Shown here: positions 46,401 to 57,775 of the stretch, in pieces
Numbering within the stretch: position 1 is the stretch's first letter
Layout: every line of letters begins with the position of its first letter
DNA from: Megachile rotundata
Lineage: Eukaryota; Arthropoda; Insecta; Hymenoptera; Megachilidae
Length of the DNA: 64,000 nt
Assembly: GCF_050947335.1 (NCBI RefSeq)
Contig: NC_134997.1
Location: 8,742,001-8,806,000, forward strand
Reading direction: 5' to 3'
Made by a program: the position numbers and the translations under genes
Notes under the pieces: model-generated
Database searches by the model: none
Told to the model about the DNA's origin: nothing
Seen by the model: only the letters and a program-made list of their open reading frames with translations

Positions 46401-47139
46401 TCTCCAACAGCCCCAAAACAATTCCACCAACGCAATAACGGTGCTTCCCCGCTCACCGTTTTATTCCGTCGTCCTCTTCCCACCGTTCGTCCCGCCACAG
46501 CATAGGGACTCCCCTTCTGAAAATGGGGTAAATCGAGACGGGGTCCAGAAAATTACTGCGTAGACGATTTTATTAGAACGGTAGTGTGTAATGAAGATTT
46601 TACGAGCGTGGTTCAATTATTGGTTACTTAACATCGTCGTCATTGCCGTTCGGATCGCGAGCCTCGAAATTGTTTCGTGCTACACGAGCCGGTATCGAGA
46701 TGCTTACTTAATTCGATCGGATCCGAATTCATAATTAGCCGCGGAGTATCAGCCGCAACCGATCGGAGACCCTTCGATGCTATGGAAATTAGGCTGAAAT
46801 AGATATCGCTATGTTCGATGTTCTACGTATGCTTAACCGTTTCATTTCAATTGGTTTCTATAGGTTGGCTCATTAACTTCGTCACATTTTCGTTGTTTTT
46901 AATACCATGCCTTATAATGTACTTGTCAGGCATGGCAGACCTAACTAATCATAGCTACAATATTAAACATACAATAGCAAAAAATACTACAATATTAAAA
47001 CAGTCAAAGAAAGTTGAAATGTTATGTCAATTTGGTATCAGTCGTTGACTATGCAAATCATTAAATTTGAACTCCACATTGAAATGTATTAGAAATTAGA
47101 GTAAAAATGATCACAGCTGAATCACGTTGTGTTTTGTGA
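46401..47139. other. Mid-GC segment then AT-rich spacer
   Basis: 46440-46800 has raised GC and CpG without a long frame. 46801-47135 is AT-rich with one 76-codon frame lacking motifs. Confidence 0.4.
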
Positions 47140-47670
47140 CTATCATGAGTACGTCAAGAGTGCGTCATTGGTGCGTCATAAGTTTATCATGAATGCTTTA
47201 AGAGTGCGTCAAGAATACGTCATGGGTGCGTCATGAGAGCATTATGAGTGCGTCATGAGAGCATTATGAGTACGTCAAGGATGAGTGATGAACGTGTCGT
47301 GCGTCAAGGATGCGTCATTCATTTATCATGAGTGCATCACGAGTGCGTTACTAATCTATCATGAGAGCATCATGAATGTGTCACGAGTGCGTCAAGGATG
47401 CGTCATGAGTGCGTCAAGGATGCGTCATGAGTGCGTCAAGAGTGCGTCTCGGGTGCATCAAGAGTATGTTATTGGTCCGTCATGAAAGCATCATGAGTGC
47501 GTCAAGAGTGCGTGAGGAGTGCGTGAAGAGTGCGTCAAGAGTGCGTCACTTACGCATCGTGCGTGAAGAGTGCGTCATGTTTGCGTCATAAGTATATCAC
47601 GAATGCATCACACATGTGTTACGGGTGCGTCACACATGCGTCACGAATGTATCGCGTATGCATCACAAAT
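47140..47670 (-). repeat. GACGCAC array (third of three), inverted orientation
   Basis: GAGTGCGTCAT, GAGTGCGTCAA and GGATGCGTCAT repeat about 45 times with 11-12 bp spacing. This is the reverse complement of the arrays at 35.5 and 37.2 kb. Plus frames with VRQGCVMSASR-type motifs are repeat artefacts. Confidence 0.94.
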
Positions 47671-48700
47671 TAGACCCACAGTAGTTAAGCTTGAAATCTG
47701 GTGACAAATAAGCTCAAAACCGATTTTTGGGTCCTCCTGCATAAAATTGATACGCCAAACGCGTCTCAATCGCATACGTCTCCACACCGGCAACCTGCAT
47801 GAAACTTTTTCCTATCGCAACTTGTCCCAGTTACGTGATCCCGTATCCGTCCATGCAGACCAGTTCTCCATCATCGGAAGTTGCATCGACGAAGCGAAAC
47901 AATGGTCGGTCCTCCGTCGAGATTAACTTAGCCACTCCAGAAGCTGGCCAGCAGTTCGGCAATCGAAGGTTGAAGATTCTTGGCCGGAAGTTGACTGTAA
48001 CTATCTGCCCCGATGGCGTACAACAGGTTCTGGATACACGAGGAGCTGCTGGAAATGGTGGCGCGACTGGATGTCCTTGAAGGTTCTCAGGACTGGGTTT
48101 AAGTAGAGGGAGGAGTGTAGAAGGTCCTCGGTGATACCATGATCCACCTAGAGGTCGGGAGCGGCCATTTTGCCCGTTCTCTCACCCTACTAGCTGGCTG
48201 CCCCTCTGCTACACCCCGCGCAACCCCCTAACGGCCCCCACACCGTGGTGGTACGAAGGGAGAGATCCAGGGGGTGGTCGAGGTGGGTTGAACGAGGGTG
48301 AAGGCCTGCAAGCTATGGTATATGTGTGTGTGACTATATATGCCCTGTATATACGCGTGTACATATGTACTCTGAGTATATATGGCATATAGATATACCT
48401 GGTCTGCCCTCCAGTACCGGAAACAGCTCCGTCCCGAGCTCAACCGACGGCATGGTAGCCAACATGGCGAACTCAGCGGTGCTCATATTTTCGTACCACC
48501 TGGATGGATACAGAAACGACCTCGTGAACTTAGCAGACTACACTTCAAGGGATGAAGCGGGACAGGGATCGCCTAGGTGGACGATAATGGTGACTAAAGG
48601 GTTACCGCTTCGATGACATCGCGTAACGGAGTAGATCGTTATGAGGTAGATGGATCTTCAGGGTTGTATGGGGCTGATGAATATCCAAGGATGAGGATGG
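47671..48700. other. GC-rich island with competing candidate exons
   Basis: Raised GC and CpG from about 47720 to 48660. Plus frame 47799-48080 (93 codons, non-ATG start) is Ser/Gly-rich with no recognised domain. Plus frame 48326-48616 (96 codons) contains PGLPSSTGNSSVPSSTDGM and YHLDGYRNDLVNLADYTSRD. A minus candidate exon overlaps it (48399-48486). A GTGTGTGACTATATATG and GTATATACGCGTGTACATAT stretch lies at 48320-48390. Strand cannot be resolved by eye. Confidence 0.4.
48399..48486 (-). CDS. Candidate first coding exon, 29 codons
   Basis: On the minus strand an ATG with a favourable insect context (GAAAATATGAG) opens 29 codons plus one base. It is followed by GTATAT after CCAG, a plausible donor. 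The peptide begins MSTAEFAMLATMPSVELG and ends in EGRP. It has no signal peptide or known motif. The opposite strand is also open through this region, so this is one of two conflicting readings. Confidence 0.18.
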
Positions 48701-49265
48701 ATGAGGTCCTGGAAAAAGACGAACAAGGGAATCTTTTGGGCGATTGAAGGTGGGTGAAATAATAGGGTGATGTGTTTCGCTTGGATAGATATTGAAGGGT
48801 TTGATTTTGGATGGGAACTTGGAGATTTATGGATTTTGAGGGGGGTGGATTTGGAAGGATGCAAATTTGGGAATTTTGGAATTTGTAGAATTTGTGGATT
48901 TGAGTAATTTTTAGATTTTGAAGTCTGTAGTTGAAAAATTGTCAAGTTTCCAAATTTTTAAATTGACAGGTTTCTGCATTTTCGCATTTTTAATTTGGTA
49001 ACTTGCAAATTTTTAAAATGCATAATTTCTGTATTAAAAATTGCTAAATTTTTTGATTTCTAAATTTTAATGAATTTCCTAATTTTCCAAAATTTCCTAA
49101 ATTTTCTAAATTTCTTAATTTTCTTAATACTCAAAATTTTCCAAATATTCCCAATTTCATAAATTTCACAAATTTTATAAATTTTCTCAATTTCATACAT
49201 TTTACAACTTTCATAAATTTCCTCAATTTCATAAATTTCAAAATCTCCACGTCTCAAAATTCAAA
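48701..49265. repeat. Degenerate octamer-like tract, orientation switching
   Basis: 48830-48910 carries diverged plus-type words (GGAATTTGTAGAATTTG). 49065-49260 carries minus-type CTAAATTTTCTAAATTTC and CATAAATTTCACAAATTTTA words. Both are much more diverged than the main arrays. There is no gene. Confidence 0.6.
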
Positions 49266-50635
49266 AATTAATAAAACCCTTATTACTCAATAACAAACTA
49301 AAATTTAATTTTTTTGAATATCTGAAACACATCAACCTTCATGTAAATAAATGTTTATTTTGGATCAAAGAGAACACTGATTATAACGATTATAGTGATA
49401 TACTGAAAATAGAATAAAGAAAACGGTATGGCAGGGTGTAGGGACGATTTTTTATATTTTTTTTCTTCGTAACCCTATGGTAACACCCTTTGAAGAGGGT
49501 GCATTGACCTACGGTTGTGACCTACGATCATGTAATGTCTGGTTAAAACGGATTTTTTACTTTATAATAGACTTCACACACGCTTTGAAAAGTGTATAAC
49601 AAATGATACTTGTCAGTGTTCCTAAAACATTTTAAATCAATTTTTTAATCTTGCATTTTTTCACCAAATTTTGAATCATGCGAACAATAAAATTAAATAT
49701 GGTTAATTATATAAAATAAATGGGGCTCTAAATTTTAGTACTAAAAAAAATTAACTTTTTGTCTCAGAAAATATTTATTGACAAAATATGTTACAATAAA
49801 TGATTTACAAAAATTATAAATAATTCTGAAGACATTTTCGACTATATTTATTGACATTGACCTTCAAACCCTTCTTTTGAAAATAAAAGACAATTTTTAA
49901 TAATAGGGTAGTATTTTCTTCTTAAAAATGCAACAGTAATTTATTTCTAATTGACTTCAAAATTTAAAGTTAAAATTAAGAATAAATTATAATTAAAATT
50001 TTCAGATAAAATTACACAAGACTTCTTTAAACAATTTATTTAATTTTGAGAGTATCACGATATTTAAATTAATTATTTTGAATTTAGATGTAACATCTGA
50101 TGATAATATTTAACCGCCATAACCTCACATCTCTGACGCTCCTAACCTCAATGTTTAGCCCAAAATTTATTAACTTGTGAAAGCGTTACAATGTTTAAAT
50201 AAACAGTTTTAATTTTGAATTTAATATCCGGAGGGTGCCTAGGTTTTATACCAAAGTTTTAGTAATGAATAGACTGCTGTTTGAAGCAGGTTTCGACGTT
50301 CCCATAACCCCATATGCTGCTCGTACTTAGAAAGTAAATAAAACCATCGCAACTTCTCTGCCTGTAACATCACGCGTTGTTTACCATAGCTCCGTTACAA
50401 CACAGTGCATAAACGTGGCAACACTTTTTGAGTAGCACACCTCATTGCCCTCCGCTAGAACCCCGTTTTTTACGCCACAGGTACAAAGAATATACGAAGG
50501 AGAATGGAGGGATGTTTCTCTTTCTCTAATCTTTTATCAAGGTTTTTTCATGGAATTAGAGGACTTTTCGAGTAAGTACACTTTTCAAGTTATTTGTTAA
50601 TTTTTGAGGTTATGTATTTTCAGATTTTTGGCTTC
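49266..50635. other. AT-rich spacer
   Basis: No repeat array, RNA gene or coding frame over 60 codons. A small GC rise at 50280-50510 has no frame. Confidence 0.5.
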
Positions 50636-50815
50636 AAGTCTTCAGGATTTTAGATTTCTAGATTTTTAGATTTTTAAATTTTTAGATTTTTAGATTTTTA
50701 GATTTTTAGATTTTTAGATTTTTAGATTTTTAGATTTTTAGATTTTTAGATTTTTAGATTTTTAGATTTTTAAATTTTTAGATTTTTAGATTTTTAGATT
50801 TTTAGATTTTTAAAT
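50636..50815 (+). repeat. 8-bp repeat (GATTTTTA), about 21 copies
   Basis: GATTTTTA repeats almost perfectly, with occasional AATTTTTA. It is a pure 8-bp array of low complexity. Confidence 0.97.
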
Positions 50816-51020
50816 ACAAGGTTATGAATTTTTAAATTTTTAGTTTTAAGTCATCAAGGTTATGAATTTTTATATTTTTAGTTTTAAGTTATCAAGGTTA
50901 TAGACTTTCAGATTTCTAGTTTTAAGTTTTTAAGGTTAAGAATTGTTAGATTTTTAGCTTCATGTTTTTAAGGTTAGAAATTTTCAGATTTCTAGTTTTA
51001 AGTTTTTAAGGTTATGTCCA
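50816..51020 (+). repeat. ~50-bp repeat, 4 copies
   Basis: AAGGTTATGAATTTTTA, then ATTTTTAGTTTTAAGT and CAAGGTTAT blocks recur about every 45-65 bp. They grow out of the flanking GATTTTTA array. Confidence 0.85.
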
Positions 51021-51714
51021 GCTTTCAGATTCAAATTAAAAAATTGTTAAATTTATAACTTCACAAATATCCAAATTTCCAAATTGATAGTATCAACTTT
51101 TTAATTTCTTCATTCACAAATTTACAAATATACAAATTTTCCAACCTACAAATTTTCATCTCCAAAAAATTTCAAACTTCTCGCATTCGCTAATTCCCTT
51201 CTCAGGAAGTTAGACATACCTACAAAGTCGTTTAGTTCAAAAGCATTCGCTATAGAACAGAATATGTTTCGTCGAATTGTCATGCCATTTTAAGGCGCTA
51301 CCCGCCATCTTTGATACCAGAGATATTCAACACAATGTGCGTCGCTTTCGCCTCAATGTTGAATGCGGGTAGGAAAGTTCATGAGGTCTCCAGCCGGATG
51401 AAAATATGAACGTTGTTGGACTCCGCGGCGAATTTAATATGTCACGGAGTAGCGTATCATATTTTAACGTGGCCATGATACGTCGTGATACACTATTACC
51501 TGCATCCTGCCGAAAAATAATGTCCGCCAAAAGCTGTGAACAATATACTATCTTAGGTCATAGGCTGTTTAGTAAAACACAAATTTTATTTTATTTCTGT
51601 ATAAATAAAATAAACGAGTAACGTGAAAATATTGTATTTATATATGCCTATGAAATTGCAGTGAAATTGATCAGCGTCTGAAGCACAAATACAACTATGT
51701 TCAGACTCTTGGGT
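51021..51714. other. Spacer with a mid-GC patch
   Basis: 51290-51560 has raised GC and overlapping frames (51406-51621 plus, 51327-51530 minus) without motifs. No gene is called. Confidence 0.35.
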
Positions 51715-51955
51715 CGCCCGCGAAATTCAAACGTAAGATAGGTACATTTGGTGTAGCAGACAAAAGTGATAGCTGCCCGCGAAATTTAAATGCAAAATAA
51801 GTTATATACGAGATAGGTAAGTAGATAAAAGTGACAGTAGCCTTTGAAATTTGTATGATCAGTCATAATAGACAAAAGTGAATAGCCCGCGAAATTTAAA
51901 TATATGATCAGTCATAGTAGACAAAAAAATTAAACACGAGATTCAAACTAAATGA
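51715..51955 (+). repeat. 45-65 bp degenerate repeat, 4 copies
   Basis: GCCCGCGAAATTYAAA starts at 51716, 51775 and 51885, with a variant GCCTTTGAAATTTG at 51840. Each copy ends in AGACAAAAGTGATAG or similar, and two copies include ATGATCAGTCATA. Confidence 0.88.
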
Positions 51956-52260
51956 TAACTAATTGTACAGAGTAAATTTCCCTCCACGATGTGTCTACGT
52001 TCCACGAGAAAGCCTTCATACCAAAATTTCATCGAAATACGAAAGATTCGTCGATTCTTGATGAAACAGCGCAAGTTCAGCTACCAGTTGCACCAGAAAT
52101 TCCCGTGCAGCGTGGTCGGCGATGCGAGCGCCATGTCCCTGTGAAATTAGCCGAAATGAAGTTAGAAACTATCGTACAACCACACCTTTGTCGCATGTTT
52201 GTCGAGCGACAGAGAGTTCAAAGCACCGTTTACGGCTGGTCAGGGTAGCTCGGTGAAAAG
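51956..52260 (+). other. 85-codon open frame, not accepted as a gene
   Basis: The plus frame 51991-52248 (hydrophilic, containing AQVQLPVAPEIPVQRGRR) has plausible protein-like composition but no ATG at its start and no family match. It may be a chance frame in mid-GC DNA. Confidence 0.2.
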
Positions 52261-53004
52261 AAAAGGGGAAAAAAAAGGAAGAAAAGATATTAATGTTCCT
52301 GCTCGTGGCGCTTCAACGCGTTTAACGAAGGGACAATTTGCACGAAATGGAGCGAACGTCTGCGTGTAGTTCCCTCTTTATTAATCTCTTGATTGTTCGT
52401 CGTTTTATAAACGCGAAACGCGCTGGAGAGCAAAGCACGAGCGGCAGAGGGCAGAGCAGGAACACCGTCGTCCCGTCACACCCACGAATGGCGTGCGTCG
52501 TACACATTATCTGCATCATGTGCAAAAGCACGTACAAGGCACACATGTACGAATGTACAGGTAGTACAGGCTGCCTCGTGATTATAGTTGTACACGGAGA
52601 AGCGAAATATCTGGGCCGGAACTCGTTGGCGGAATTAAAAAGGACACCGTCACTGGGGCTAAGTTGCGCGAGGATCTGCCTCGCTGTTCCGCCACTTCTT
52701 GCTAGTTTTAAATGGAACTTGTCTGTTAATACGCTTTCTAGTGGGAAATTTCGGGATATATTTGTTTATAGTGCCAAGGAAAATTTTGGGGAACTCGCAA
52801 AGAACATAAGATATTCTGTATAATGGTAATTTGATGACGTGGAGATTCCACATTTAATGATGTGAAGTTCACACTGTTTTATTGGAAATTGTAGGATATG
52901 TGGATATTGCAAATTTCTAGAATTCACTAATTCCTACATTTCTTTGTTTCACTCACAGCTTGCTAACAATAAGAGATCGTTAACCAAGAGTCATAGCTCT
53001 AATG
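52261..53004. other. Mid-GC to AT-rich spacer
   Basis: A 161-codon plus frame (52338-52823) and minus frames (52322-52546, 52659-52853) overlap. The plus frame is Cys-rich in the middle (ACVVHIICIMCKSTYKAHM) but has no ordered zinc-binding spacing and is not called. Confidence 0.35.
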
Positions 53005-53700
53005 CAAAATTTGCTTTCGCTCATTGGGAGCTCTCTGCACCTAAATCCCCCCGTAGCCACTTTTCAGCATTTCTGACAATTTTTCTGGGGGTTTTGGCCC
53101 ATTCTAAGAAAATTTGATTCCTTGACAGAAAGTCGTATCTCGCACGGTTTGGCCTGTACGTACATAGGCAGGATAGGGCCTTATGGCTTTATGACTTGCT
53201 TTCGCTGAGAGGCTCTCCGTCCGCATTAGCCACCTCTGACAATTTTTCTAGGGGTTTTGGCCCATTCTAAGAGAATTTGATTCCCTGACAAAATGTCGTA
53301 TCTCTCACGGTTTGGTCAATACGTACATAGGCATGGCTGGTCCGGACGAGGTCTTACAGCATTTTGATTTATTTTCGCTGAGGGGTTCTCTGTCCACATT
53401 AGCCATCTTTGACAATTTTTCTAGGGGTTTTGGCCCATTCTGAAAAAGTTTGATGCCTAGACAAAATGTCGTATCTCTCACGGTTTGGCCTGTACGTACA
53501 TAGGCATAACTGGTCCGGCTGGGGTCTTATAGCATTCTGACTCGCTTTCGCTGAGGGGCTCTCCGTCTACATTAGCCACCTCTGACAATTTTTCTAGGGG
53601 TTTTGGCTCATTCTAAAGAAGTTTACTCCCCTGTCAAAAAGTCGTATCTCTCACCGTTTGGGCTGTACGTACATAGGCATGAGTGGTCAGGATGAGGACG
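53005..53700 (+). repeat. 163-173 bp satellite-like tandem repeat, 4 copies
   Basis: The block TTTTTCTAGGGGTTTTGG (first copy TTTTTCTGGGGGTTTTGG) places copies 163, 173 and 173 bp apart. Each monomer runs TTTCGCTGAGGGGCTCTCCG, ATTAGCCACCTCTGACAA, the marker block, GTCGTATCTCTCACGGTTTG, then TGTACGTACATAGGCAT. Copies are about 85-90 percent identical by eye. Confidence 0.96.
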
Positions 53701-54439
53701 TTCACTTCTCGTCCGCTTACCCATCGTACAACATCCACTATCCATCCACTTCTGGTCCATTTGACGTTCCACCGATTTCCCCATCCGCTCACAATCGAAA
53801 CACCTCTCACTAACTGCCCCATAATGTTCTCCAGGTGATGTCAACGCGTTATGATTCCGTCGTCCGCGCCCTGCTTTACCATCCACCCTCCATTTTCGCC
53901 GGGGATGAAAGAATCCCGAGAAATACACGTTCCCTGTCCGCGTGGCGTAATAAACGGACAGTAAAGGACTATTATACGCATAGCCGGTGTTCGCGTAGAG
54001 GATACAAAGAACAGAACAAACGATTTCAGCAAGTTTACGCGTGTACGAGGGCCAGTGGAATAGTGCGAAGTAACTGCGATACTTGGAACGGTCGGGTAAC
54101 GTACAGGGTGTCGCTGTTTTTCACCGCCGAACTTAATTAACGTATTCGTGGAAATAAACGTGGAACGTTGTACTAACTTTATTAAACTGTTACGTCGAAA
54201 ATACAAAATGTTATCGTTCGATAGACGGAAAGTTGCAATTTTTTACCACCACACTTCATTAATTGTTCTCTTTATAGAAATACAAAGTAAAATAATGTTA
54301 TGGTAACGTGACATGTGGGCTGAGTATTTGCTCTACTTTTCGACTAAAAGCCTCATACTATAACTCAAACCTAACCTAACCCTATATATGAAAAATTTCA
54401 AATTCCCTGTCAGAAATTTTTCTATAAGAGAAATTCTAA
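53701..54439. other. GC-rich segment then AT-rich spacer
   Basis: 53700-54140 is CpG-rich with open frames on both strands (53623-53928 and 53841-54206 minus, 53835-54140 plus) and no domain. 54141-54439 is AT-rich and includes CCTAACCTAACCC at about 54370. Confidence 0.4.
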
Positions 54440-55105
54440 TAATTCTGGTTACGAGTGCAGTGTAGTCGACAAAAGAAGACACCGTGTATACGCACACACG
54501 GAATAAAGAAGGGAAAGAGGACGGGTGGATGCAGGTTATATACGGTTGCAGACAGCCTCGGTCCAGAGGATATTTCGCAGAGGGGTTGGTCCAGGTCGAA
54601 TCCTGAGGGTTGCTCGTTCCCAACCCCTCCGAATACCCAGAATCAACCCCTGCTGGCGGGGTCGAAAGCAAAAGCTTCTCCTTTAGTCGAGCTTCGCAGG
54701 AACAAGCCTGCAACTCGAACGAGATCCTCCCTGTTCCTAGTTATCCTGGTTCCGTGTCTTCGGTGAAAGGTAGAAGCTTGCTCTGTACGTGTTCAACGAC
54801 CGAATGTGTCGTTTCCCTTTGAAGACTCGCGGCGTGGCTCGATGTTTGCGTTTCCCGTTGCAGCCGGAGATGAGAGCAGCGTTTTGTGCGAATTATGGAT
54901 CACACGAGTTTGCAGTCCGGGATGAAATTTCAAGCGTTAAGAAAATGAAAGACACTGCGCTCGCTCGAGGTAGTTTTGACGAGCGACTTGATGCGAGACG
55001 CTGATGATTCGTTGGATGAAATAAGTTTAATGGGTTCAACTTGCTTGGGAACGGTGATGAGCTGTTAGCGGATGTTATGGGAAGGTTTTAGTCGGTGTCG
55101 ATGGA
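54440..55105. other. GC-rich island with candidate exons on both strands
   Basis: Minus frame 54333-54713 (126 codons) contains PPAGVDSGYSEGLGTSNPQD. Plus frame 54607-54769 contains NPSEYPESTPAGGVESKSF and reaches GTAGAA after AAAG, a possible donor. Plus frame 54455-54766 is also open. All look somewhat protein-like and are mutually exclusive. Confidence 0.4.
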
Positions 55106-55865
55106 TTTCGGGATTTGATAATTATGGAGGGGGGTTGGAGTTTTGTGGAGGTGGGAATTTGAGGGTTTTAAGGGTTGGAGATTTGGGAAGTTGGGGTTTT
55201 GACAATTTTGGGATATAGGGATTTGGGGATTTGGGGATTTGGAGATTTGGAGATTTTGAATTTTTGGGATTTGGGAATTGGGAATTCGAGGAATTTGGGA
55301 ATTTGGGAATTGGGAATTGGGAATTCGGGGAATTCGGGGAATTTGGGAATTGGGAATTGGGAATTCGGGGAATTCGGGGAATTTGGGAATTTGGGAATTT
55401 GGGGATTTTGGGAATTTGGGGATTTTGGGAATTTGGGAATTTGGGAATTTGGGAATTTGGGGAATTTGGGGATGTGGGGATTTGGGAATTTTGGGAATTT
55501 GGGAATTTGCAATTTTTGGAAGTTGGAAACTTGCGAATTTGGGAATTTGGGGAATTTGGGAATTGAGAATTCGGGGAATTTGGAAATTTTGGAATTAGGG
55601 GATTTTGGGAATTTGGGGATTTGGGGATTTGGGAATTTTGGGAATTTGGAATTTGGGGACTTTGAGAATTCGGGAATTTGGGGAATTTGGGGCTGTGGGG
55701 ATTTGGGAATTTGGAATTTGGAATTTTGTGAAGTTGGAAATGTGCGAATTTGGGAATTTGGGGAATTTGGAAATGTGGAGAATTTGGGAATTTGGGAATT
55801 TGGGAATTTGAAATTTTGTGGAATTTGGAATTTGGGGAATTTGGGAATTCCAAAAATAATTTGCA
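55106..55865 (+). repeat. Octamer array with regular G-runs (GGGAATTT)
   Basis: GGGAATTT, GGGGAATTT and GGGATTTT repeat about 85 times over 750 bp. At 55380-55500 runs of three or four G are separated by AATTT for more than ten consecutive units. Diverged units at both edges include GAAATTTT and GAAGTTGG. Open frames of 243-251 codons on the minus strand and 245 on the plus strand are repeat artefacts. Confidence 0.97.
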
Positions 55866-56624
55866 GCCATGACAATCTAGGAATCCATATATCTAAAAAT
55901 TTCAGATTTTGAAATTCTACCAATTTAACAATTTTTGAAGTGTGTAACTTGTTTATTATAACTTATAATGAAGTTGGAGACCTCCACAGACTAATCCTTC
56001 TAACAACGTCTTTAATCCTAGAAGCCTTCACAGCAAATCTATGAACCTTCTAATTCCATAGTAGCATCCATATTCCTCCAAAATCTATGTATATAATCTC
56101 TATATTCATTATAACTCGCTAAATGTCTCGAAGATCGTCTGTATTTATCGAGTTCGAGCTATCGATTTTGGACGTCTATATTCTGTGTTATCTGTCACTT
56201 TGTGACGAAGTCAAAAAGATTTATCAAATGTATTGTATAACTGAACAACAATTGATTTTGGTTATTGTATAAGTGATTGTTAAAAGTGATTGTAATGATC
56301 ATAATCGTTGATCGATTAATCTGTGTGTTGAATCGGTAATTGTGGTTTCGATGTAATCTTTAATTCATAATTTGTGATCGGTGAATGAATGATTAATTCG
56401 CTCTTGAATTAGAATGGGTATTGTATGAATAGCAGATTAAATTCTTAGTTGTAATACGTGATTGTTGTATTTACGTATGTTTCAAATATAATACGTATTT
56501 GTTGTACTTAATATTCATTACTGTGTCATAATAGTATTATTGCAATTTGCAAATTTCAATATTGTGTAAAAATGTAGTAATATAAGACTTATCATTTCAT
56601 AATTAATTGTATATGTACTGATTT
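55866..56624. other. AT-rich spacer
   Basis: No gene, RNA gene or array. TGATTGTTAAAAGTGATTGTAATGATC-type words near 56270 recur a few times. Confidence 0.45.
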
Positions 56625-56935
56625 ACAAATTTATTTAGAAATTAATTTAGAAAATTGCTGAAAAATTTATTTACAAATTTATTTACAAAATTTGCGAATT
56701 TATTTGCAAGTTTATTTACAAAGTTTGCGAATTTATTTACAAGTTTATTGACAAGTTTATTTACAAGTTTATTTACAAGTTTATTTAGAAGTTTATTTAC
56801 AAGTTTATTAACAAGTTTATTAACAAGTTTATTTACAATTTTATTTATAAGTTTATTTACAAGTTTGTCTACAAGTTTATTTACAACCTTATTTACAAAC
56901 TTATTTGCAAATTTGTTTACAAATTAGTTTACAAT
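56625..56935 (+). repeat. 12-bp repeat (TTTATTTACAAG), about 25 copies
   Basis: TTTATTTACAAG with variants (TTTATTAACAAG, TTTATTTGCAAG, TTTGCGAA) repeats from about 56650 to 56930. The reverse complement of the unit core, GTAAATAAA, is a forkhead-type site. The minus and plus frames (LFTSLFTS) are artefacts of the 12-bp period. Confidence 0.94.
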
Positions 56936-57775
56936 ACAAAAACAATGTTTGTTTAAATAATTTGGTGCACCACTGAACCACTATTAAATAATTTAATGTA
57001 CAGTGTTCGATAAGTACCCGCTTAGAGGGCTATGGCGGAAGGATCTCTTAAGGAGCGGTCATTTATCGAGCAGCCGTCACAAATGCCGACACTGAAATGA
57101 TTTATATAATACATGATATAATGTATTATACGTATAGGTGCCATATAATAGATATAGTAACAAAATTACCCAAAAAAGTACTTGAATGAAAAATATTTCT
57201 TACATCAAACACAACGAAGCCTCCCACATAATTCCTTTATAATTTTTCTCTAGTAATGTCCCGCAACGAACAAAATATTCATTTCCATGTTACTAACGTC
57301 GTACACTTATTCGGCAACCGCTGTAATATTCAGTGCAAGTGTGTTGTATGCGAACGAGGCGACCGTGAGACGTATTTCCTGTCTATAGTGACGCGTTATA
57401 GTCATAGGCAGTTCTACTAAGCGTTCGGCTTCAGCATCGAACGCCTGCAGCGGTCCTTTGTACACCCGAAACAGACTGAAACTTACTTTCGTCAGGGTTA
57501 AAGCTGTCATGACGAAGCCTTTGCGCTTTCTTGTTTTCGCTTAGATCGAGTTCCCGACAGAAAACGGGAGTATTTACGATCTTTAACGACTTGGGTATCC
57601 CTAGACGTGCCACGTAATGAACACTCTACGCTGTTGTATTTATATGTTACGCTGTTGTATGTTATACTTACCGAAGGGAACTGTGGGTAATTCGGGAAGA
57701 TTCACATTCGAGAATTTGTGAGTTTAGCATATTTTCATGAATTCAATTTTAAAAAGAAAAATTCAATTTTATTTT
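56936..57775. other. Spacer with mid-GC patch
   Basis: 57290-57610 has raised GC and two overlapping minus frames (57307-57510, 57431-57613) without motifs. The remainder is AT-rich. Confidence 0.4.

Noticed and set aside
52338..52823. 161-codon frame with Cys-rich centre as a zinc-finger protein
   Set aside because: Cys and His spacing does not fit a C2H2 or other known finger, the start is not well supported, and the minus strand is also open.
54365..54380. Telomeric repeat (CCTAACCTAACCC)
   Set aside because: Only two to three short units and not the insect TTAGG register; similar words at 31.79 and 62.67 kb are isolated.
54560..54640. tRNA gene suggested by a GGTCGAATCC B-box-like word
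   Set aside because: The T-arm does not pair properly and no A-box or cloverleaf can be built upstream.
55122..55923. Three frames of 243-251 codons on both strands
   Set aside because: Entirely within the GGGAATTT array; the translation is a repeated NSQIPKFP- or GIWEFGNL-like pattern with no domain.
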